Positions 60,459 to 64,000 of a stretch of DNA of 64,000 bases are shown piece after piece (the stretch's first letter is position 1; every line of letters starts with the position of its first letter). The position numbers and the translations under genes were made by a program. The notes below the pieces were generated by a model. The model did no database searches. It saw only the letters and a program-made list of their open reading frames with translations, and was not told where the DNA came from. Origin of the DNA: an uncultured Clostridia bacterium (GTDB lineage Bacteria; Bacillota; Clostridia; UBA1381); the NCBI GenBank assembly GCA_934454215.1, contig CAKSGG010000003.1, forward strand, positions 1-64,000, written 5' to 3'.

Positions 60459-60728
60459 TCATTCAATGTCGACAATTTTAATATTACTGTATTCTTTGTT
60501 AAGAGGCTTATTATTCCAAATGGGTAAGTTAAACAGCTTATCTACAATTGAAATTCTGTCTTTTCCTGCAACCTCCGTCATTTTCCTGCCTTCGTCATTA
60601 GTTATATTATATATAATAATTTTTAAGGTTTCCCATTCAAAAAAATATTTCTTTTCACCGTATGTGATTTCCGCCTCGTGTCCGTAACATAATTGGTCAT
60701 AAAGCTCATTATATTCATTTATTGTCAT
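60459..60728 (-). CDS. Immunity-like small protein, distant paralogue B
   Basis: 89 residues, acidic. MTINEYNELYDQL..EITYGEKKYFFEW and the late LPIWNNKPLNKEYSNIKIVDIE follow the same layout as the flanking paralogues (short N-terminal helix, KKYF strand, W-N-x-K-x-loop and acidic end) but with low identity. The ribosome site is GGAGG-like (gaggcaaaaa). Function is unknown; it stands between the two close paralogues A and C. Confidence 0.65.
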   Translation of the reverse strand: MTINEYNELYDQLCYGHEAEITYGEKKYFFEWETLKIIIYNITNDEGRKMTEVAGKDRISIVDKLFNLPIWNNKPLNKEYSNIKIVDIE

Positions 60729-60746
60729 TTTTTGCCTCCGAAAAAT

Positions 60747-61037
60747 TTAACAGTCCACCCATTCGATTTCTTTTTCAGCTTCCCAAAAAGTTTTGCCATT
60801 CCAGATTTTTGCATTTTCAAAGGCTGTTAAGCAGTCGCAGACGGATTTTTCTGTAACAGAAAACACTGTTATTTCATTTGTCAAATCATACACTTCTATT
60901 CTGACGCTTATAACATTTCCGCAGCTATCTTTTTTTGTCTGACAGCCATTCAAAAAATATTTTTTGTTGTCAAATATTGCGTAATGGTCTTCGTATGACA
61001 GCTTGTCGATAAAATCATTTGCATTTCCGTTTATCAT
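60747..61037 (-). CDS. Immunity-like small protein, mosaic paralogue C
   Basis: 96 residues with the same N-terminal nine and C-terminal sixteen residues as paralogue A. Conservation is also at DNA level: about 38 bases around the start and about 45 at the end are nearly identical, with a diverged centre. It begins one base after the toxin-like gene, which is the usual place for a cognate immunity gene. No domain is recognised. Confidence 0.68.
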   Translation of the reverse strand: MINGNANDFIDKLSYEDHYAIFDNKKYFLNGCQTKKDSCGNVISVRIEVYDLTNEITVFSVTEKSVCDCLTAFENAKIWNGKTFWEAEKEIEWVDC

Positions 61038-61038
61038 T

Positions 61039-61413
61039 TTAAATCCGCCCTTTCATATATTTTTTGTATTTTTTAAAAGTTTTAGCATCTAAATATTCTG
61101 CATCTGACCGATTAAAATTTTTGTCATAATAATGTATATGCAGTACCGGTTTGTGATTTCCAGTCAAGCCGGGTTCTGGATAATAAGCAATTTCTGCTTG
61201 TAAATAATGATCTTTGCCATAAATTCTTAACATATTCATAGTGCCATCCTTATGGAGTTTCATATACATATTACTTGAATGTGCTTCAGCCGGTAAATCG
61301 TGTAAGCCTGTACCTTCAATTCCTTTTAGAATTTTAACTCCTTCATATGTGCCAACTGTTTCATAAGTGTATGCAACATTATTTCCTGCTGCGAAAGTTC
61401 CTCTTCCTCCCAT
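61039..61413 (-). CDS. Toxin-like protein with GGRG start (putative polymorphic toxin domain)
   Basis: 124 residues beginning MGGRGTFAAGNNVAYTYETVG, with SSNMYMKLHKDG, a GNHKPVLHIHYYD stretch whose His pair could be catalytic, and a basic end (KTFKKYKKYMKGRI). Similar stand-alone modules occur at the ends of phage-related and polymorphic toxin genes; I cannot name a characterised family. It is followed by three immunity-like genes and preceded by DUF4417, ImmA/IrrE and XRE genes on the same strand. The ATG at 61413 is chosen because AAAGGCGGTA stands before it. Confidence 0.65.
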   Translation of the reverse strand: MGGRGTFAAGNNVAYTYETVGTYEGVKILKGIEGTGLHDLPAEAHSSNMYMKLHKDGTMNMLRIYGKDHYLQAEIAYYPEPGLTGNHKPVLHIHYYDKNFNRSDAEYLDAKTFKKYKKYMKGRI

Positions 61414-61414
61414 A

Positions 61415-62002
61415 TTACCGTACCGCCTTTCTTGACACCATATAATCAACCTTGATTATATCTCCCTGCATTTCATCAAAAGGTGTTCCGAAACATATTA
61501 TTTTTGAAGGCTGTATTTTTTCAAGCATCGCATTGTAGCCGCGCATAAAGTTTATTTTGGTTTTCTTGCAGCCTATCATTCCGACAGCCACAATACTGCC
61601 TTCTTCAATGCCGTCAAAACAAAAATCATAGCTTTGGGATAATCCCCAGCTTATTGTGGGAATTACAGTCAGCCCTTTACTTTGCCAATATGCGCCTACC
61701 CAACGGTTTTTGGCAACGCTTTCAAGCTGCCGCCATAAATTCATATCTGCATATGTAGAAAAATCAGGCGTTAGTAAGAATTTATACTGTGAATATTTGT
61801 TTAAAGACCGTTCGGGATTATCATATATTCCGTTAAAACGGTAATCATCGACAAAAAAATGAACGCCGTTTTTCTTATTTGTTTCATTATCATTTGCCTT
61901 AGTATCCGAACACGCAATCAAGCGAATATCATTTACATCTATTTTTTGTTTTCTTATAAGCGGAATTTCCCACCGCCCGTCAGCTTGATAAGAGTTTCTC
62001 AT
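61415..62002 (-). CDS. DUF4417 domain-containing protein
   Basis: 195 residues from ATG 62002. The fold is that of DUF4417, often found in phages and integrative elements: LIACSDTKAND near the N terminus, GVHFFVDDYRFNGIYDNPER, LLTPDFSTYADMNLWRQLESVAKNRWVGAYWQ, IPTISWG and KIICFGTPFDEMQGD. Its activity is unknown. A TTG at 62035 would add 11 residues but lacks a ribosome site; ATG 62002 has AAGGCGG at a long distance, so the start is uncertain. It ends one base before the toxin-like start. Confidence 0.8.
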   Translation of the reverse strand: MRNSYQADGRWEIPLIRKQKIDVNDIRLIACSDTKANDNETNKKNGVHFFVDDYRFNGIYDNPERSLNKYSQYKFLLTPDFSTYADMNLWRQLESVAKNRWVGAYWQSKGLTVIPTISWGLSQSYDFCFDGIEEGSIVAVGMIGCKKTKINFMRGYNAMLEKIQPSKIICFGTPFDEMQGDIIKVDYMVSRKAVR

Positions 62003-62024
62003 AAACAGCGGATTGTACCGCCTT

Positions 62025-62567
62025 TTATATGGCAATACCGAAAAGCTTACAAAGCTTTATTTCATAATCGGTATAATATTCGCCGCTGTAATTAAGCCAT
62101 TTATAATAGAATTTTAAGGCGTAATTTGCCGCCTCAAGGCTTATTTCAAAACGTTCCGCAATATCATGTACATCAGTAAGCTTGTATTTGTGAATAAGTA
62201 CGGGCGGGGCTAATGCAAATTTTGCAAAGAATTTTGCTTCCGCTTCCGCAAGCTCACTGTCTTCGGTATGGTCAAGTACAATATGTCCGGCCTCGTGCAT
62301 AATTGTATTATTAATTCTGCCGTCTGATTTGCTGTCATTGTAAAAAATGTACCACTTGCCGAAACGCTTAACGGAAAAGCCGTCTTCACTTTGTTTCAGC
62401 ATTAGTTTTTGTACTTCCTGCGGTTTTGAGGAATAGGGAATAATTTTTACACCAAGCTTTATTGCTATCTCAAATACGTTTATGGGTGTGCAGTGTATAT
62501 CTAATTTATCAAACACATCTACCACCGTTTTCTTTATTTCTTCATATCTTGCGCCGCTTAATAACAA
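62025..62567 (-). CDS. ImmA/IrrE family metallo-endopeptidase
   Basis: 180 residues. The zinc-protease motif HEAGH lies near residue 90 in TIMHEAGHIVLDH, followed by an acidic EAEAKFFAKFALAP helix that supplies the third ligand. In ICEBs1 and phage-like elements ImmA cleaves the neighbouring XRE repressor ImmR to switch on the element; IrrE/PprI acts similarly after DNA damage. The probable target is the XRE protein just upstream. The start is TTG at 62567 with GGAG nine bases before, overlapping the end of the XRE gene's stop region. Confidence 0.9.
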   Translation of the reverse strand: MLLSGARYEEIKKTVVDVFDKLDIHCTPINVFEIAIKLGVKIIPYSSKPQEVQKLMLKQSEDGFSVKRFGKWYIFYNDSKSDGRINNTIMHEAGHIVLDHTEDSELAEAEAKFFAKFALAPPVLIHKYKLTDVHDIAERFEISLEAANYALKFYYKWLNYSGEYYTDYEIKLCKLFGIAI

Positions 62568-62572
62568 TACTC

Positions 62573-62884
62573 TTACTCCTCACCGAATAATGCGCTGATA
62601 AGCTCTTTTTTTTCCTGAATAGTCATTTTTGAAGCGTTTCGGGCTATAATTCTTTCTATTTTCGGAAAATCAAAATCCTCATTGCTTTCGCACCCCAATA
62701 AATAATCAGATGTTGTATGAAGTGCAGTAGCAATATTTGCAACCGTATCGCTTTTGGGCTGTCTTTCTCCCGAAACATACCGGCATAATGTAGCGGTAGT
62801 AACGCCTATTTTTTCCGCAAGCTCCTTTTGCGTCATATTATTCTTTTCCAATAATAAAGACAGTCTGTCTGTAAAAATGCTCAT
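62573..62884 (-). CDS. XRE-family repressor
   Basis: 103 residues. The helix-turn-helix is MTQKELAEKIGVTTATLCRYVSGERQPKSDTVANIATAL, followed by a short acidic end. Pairing with an ImmA/IrrE protease directly downstream suggests a protease-relieved repressor controlling its own operon. AGGAGGT precedes the ATG. Two copies of a 9-base motif flank its -10 box and are the probable operators. Confidence 0.93.
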   Translation of the reverse strand: MSIFTDRLSLLLEKNNMTQKELAEKIGVTTATLCRYVSGERQPKSDTVANIATALHTTSDYLLGCESNEDFDFPKIERIIARNASKMTIQEKKELISALFGEE

Positions 62885-62905
62885 ATCTCCGACCTCCTCT
62901 TATAA

Positions 62906-62935
62906 ATTACCGTTATTATAACATGAATTACCGTT
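62906..62935 (-). promoter_or_regulatory. Probable XRE operator: two direct 9-base repeats
   Basis: ATTACCGTT occurs exactly at 62906-62914 and 62927-62935, 21 bases apart (two helical turns), on either side of the -10 box of the XRE promoter. This is a good site for autorepression. Confidence 0.75.
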
Positions 62936-62943
62936 TGTGTCAA
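62915..62943 (-). promoter_or_regulatory. SigA-type promoter of the accessory island
   Basis: On the minus strand TTGACA (62938-62943), 17 bases, TATAAT (62915-62920): a full consensus site. Confidence 0.88.
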
Positions 62944-63017
62944 TAACTTTAATAAAAAATATATTATGCTTTTTCCGAAAATAATATAAATAACGGGAAA
63001 AATTTCTTAAAAACATC

Positions 63018-63046
63018 TTGATTATTGCCCGATACAATGTTATAAT
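63018..63046 (+). promoter_or_regulatory. SigA-type promoter of the stalk-domain protein
   Basis: TTGATT (63018-63023), 17 bases, TATAAT (63041-63046). The roughly 60-base leader that follows contains GTCTGC (63065-63070) pairing with GCAGAC (63092-63097), a possible regulatory hairpin. Confidence 0.78.
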
Positions 63047-63115
63047 AATATTACCTTATCGGGGTCTGCGGATAGGGCTGATAAAATACTTGCAGACGGA
63101 AAGGCACGAGTGTTT

Positions 63116-64000
63116 ATGAATAAAAAAATCACCGCATTGGTTTTGGCGGTTCTTATGTGTTTCGGAGCGGTTTCTTTTGCCGATACGGACGCAGACGGTA
63201 CAGCGGTATCGGACATTAAAATTGAGAGTACGGAGCAGCCCGACGCAGCGGCGAAACCCGAGACAACGGAACAGCCCGAAACAACAGCAGAGCCCGAGAG
63301 TACGGAACAACCCGAAACAACGGCAGAACCCGGGAGTACGGAACAGCCCGAAATAACGGTCAAACCCGAGCCGACACTTGCTCCCGAAACGCTTGCGGAT
63401 ACGGTCGATATAAAAATCGAAATGATAAAGCACCCTATTGTTCAGGATTCGTTTGCAAAATTAGAGCTTTATTCGCAGAGCGGAGAGCTGCTGGGAACAC
63501 AGCGGGAATGGGTCGGCGGAATTACCGACAGCATTGATTTAAGCTTTTCCGTTCCGCAGTATACATTGGGAGAAACGTTCAAATTAAAGCTTGTTGAGGG
63601 CTTGCAGTACGTTGAATATTATAACGATAAATATTACCCGGGGAATGAGTTTTCAATTCAGACATACGGTTATACGGACGATAACGGAAATTACATAAAG
63701 GGAAATTCGTTTATTTTGACGGGCGACCCGAAATATAAAATTGCAATTGTTATGTATAATCAAAACGGTATGATGTCGCTTGCACCTAAAGCCCGCTTTA
63801 TTGACGGCGTTACATATGTGCCTGTCCGTCAGGCAGCGGAAAGTCTGGGCTTAAATGTTCGTTATGACAGCCGTTATAACAGCGTTGCGGTAAGTATAGG
63901 AAAAAAAGAAATTGCCTATAACATAGGCTCGTCAACCACGAACTTTTTCGGAACGGACAAGCAGATGCAGGGAATAACACGCTCGATTGAGGGATATGTG
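63116..64000 (+). CDS. Secreted protein with copper-amine-oxidase-like stalk domain (3' end cut)
   Basis: 295 codons from ATG 63116 to the window edge. A signal peptide (KKITALVLAVLMCFGAVSFAD) is followed by a Thr/Glu/Pro/Gln repeat region of about 65 residues with units such as TEQPETTAEP, then a beta-rich part with EREWVGGITDSIDLSF-like strands, and, near residues 230-265, ARFIDGVTYVPVRQAAESLGLNVRYDSRYNSVAVS, the conserved core of the copper-amine-oxidase N-terminal (stalk) domain found in many clostridial envelope proteins. The function and C-terminal domain are unknown because the gene continues beyond the window. Confidence 0.85.
   Translation, partial: MNKKITALVLAVLMCFGAVSFADTDADGTAVSDIKIESTEQPDAAAKPETTEQPETTAEPESTEQPETTAEPGSTEQPEITVKPEPTLAPETLADTVDIKIEMIKHPIVQDSFAKLELYSQSGELLGTQREWVGGITDSIDLSFSVPQYTLGETFKLKLVEGLQYVEYYNDKYYPGNEFSIQTYGYTDDNGNYIKGNSFILTGDPKYKIAIVMYNQNGMMSLAPKARFIDGVTYVPVRQAAESLGLNVRYDSRYNSVAVSIGKKEIAYNIGSSTTNFFGTDKQMQGITRSIEGYV

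Noticed and set aside
60162..62943. Complete prophage or integrative element
   Set aside because: No integrase, terminase, capsid, relaxase or attachment repeats were seen; only control and accessory genes are present.
1..64000. rRNA or tRNA genes
   Set aside because: Reading the gaps gave no cloverleaf-like or rRNA-like sequence; a tRNAscan run would be decisive.

Overview
The window reads as chromosomal DNA of a low-to-moderate GC, Gram-positive anaerobe of the class Clostridia, probably from a gut or plant-fibre habitat. The evidence is Spo0A and SpoVG, an S-layer-homology (SLH) surface protein, a sensory-type [FeFe]-hydrogenase, oxygen-independent HemZ, frequent TTG/GTG starts with strong AGGAGG-like ribosome sites, near-consensus SigA promoters, and intracellular glycosidases (GH29, GH2, GH88, GH172). 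The genus cannot be fixed from the sequence alone.

Layout. 1-2422 (minus): DJ-1/PfpI protein, CvpA-like membrane protein and the start of ilvD, divergent from spo0A. 3587-8045 (minus): an AraC-FAD oxidoreductase-SDR operon, then a VTC domain/DUF4956 pair. 8298-13070 (minus): a cobalamin riboswitch controlling a very large SLH-anchored protein with GLUG repeats, Ig-like domains and a DUF4430 (transcobalamin-like) domain. 13082-17767: TspO/DUF421/DUF4363 and a GT2-GT39 membrane glycosyltransferase pair. 17851-24357 is the replication origin region: dnaA, AT-rich oriC with DnaA boxes, dnaN, a metallo-hydrolase, hemZ, a DnaC/DnaI-like ATPase, then a second dense cluster of DnaA boxes. Most genes run away from this zone on both sides, as expected for bidirectional replication.

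24358-34565 (plus) is mostly housekeeping: trmK, folA, a panB-panC-panD-coaX coenzyme A operon, a beta-lactamase-fold lipoprotein with a BlaI-like regulator, an SGNH hydrolase, purD, greA, glyS, mscL. 34866-37645 (minus) holds a Wzz/BY-kinase pair and a lipoprotein. 37813-41657 (plus) is a hydrogen- or redox-sensing operon: APH-like kinase, 2Fe-2S protein, PAS-containing [FeFe]-hydrogenase homologue, SpoIIE-type phosphatase. 41714-49605 contains GH172 with a divergent AraC regulator, a B12-binding radical SAM protein, hpt, htrA and murC. 49748-54153 contains spoVG and a lysine-riboswitch operon (asd, a small membrane protein, dapA, dapB). 54190-60099 is a GNAT gene followed by a fucosidase/beta-galactosidase/unsaturated-uronyl hydrolase operon. 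60162-62943 is a small accessory island (XRE regulator, ImmA/IrrE protease, DUF4417, toxin-like protein, three immunity-like paralogues). The window ends in a truncated secreted protein with a copper-amine-oxidase-like stalk domain.

The most unusual signal is a dispersed family of about eleven intergenic elements sitting directly at gene ends. Each is a nested hairpin built on a GTAY-N4-RTAC core followed by CGTCGGC or CATCGGC. The outer arms differ from copy to copy yet remain self-complementary. Other points of interest are the second DnaA-box cluster, the duplicated 3' part of the lysine riboswitch, the cobalamin-switched DUF4430 surface protein, the mosaic immunity-like genes and the sensory hydrogenase operon.
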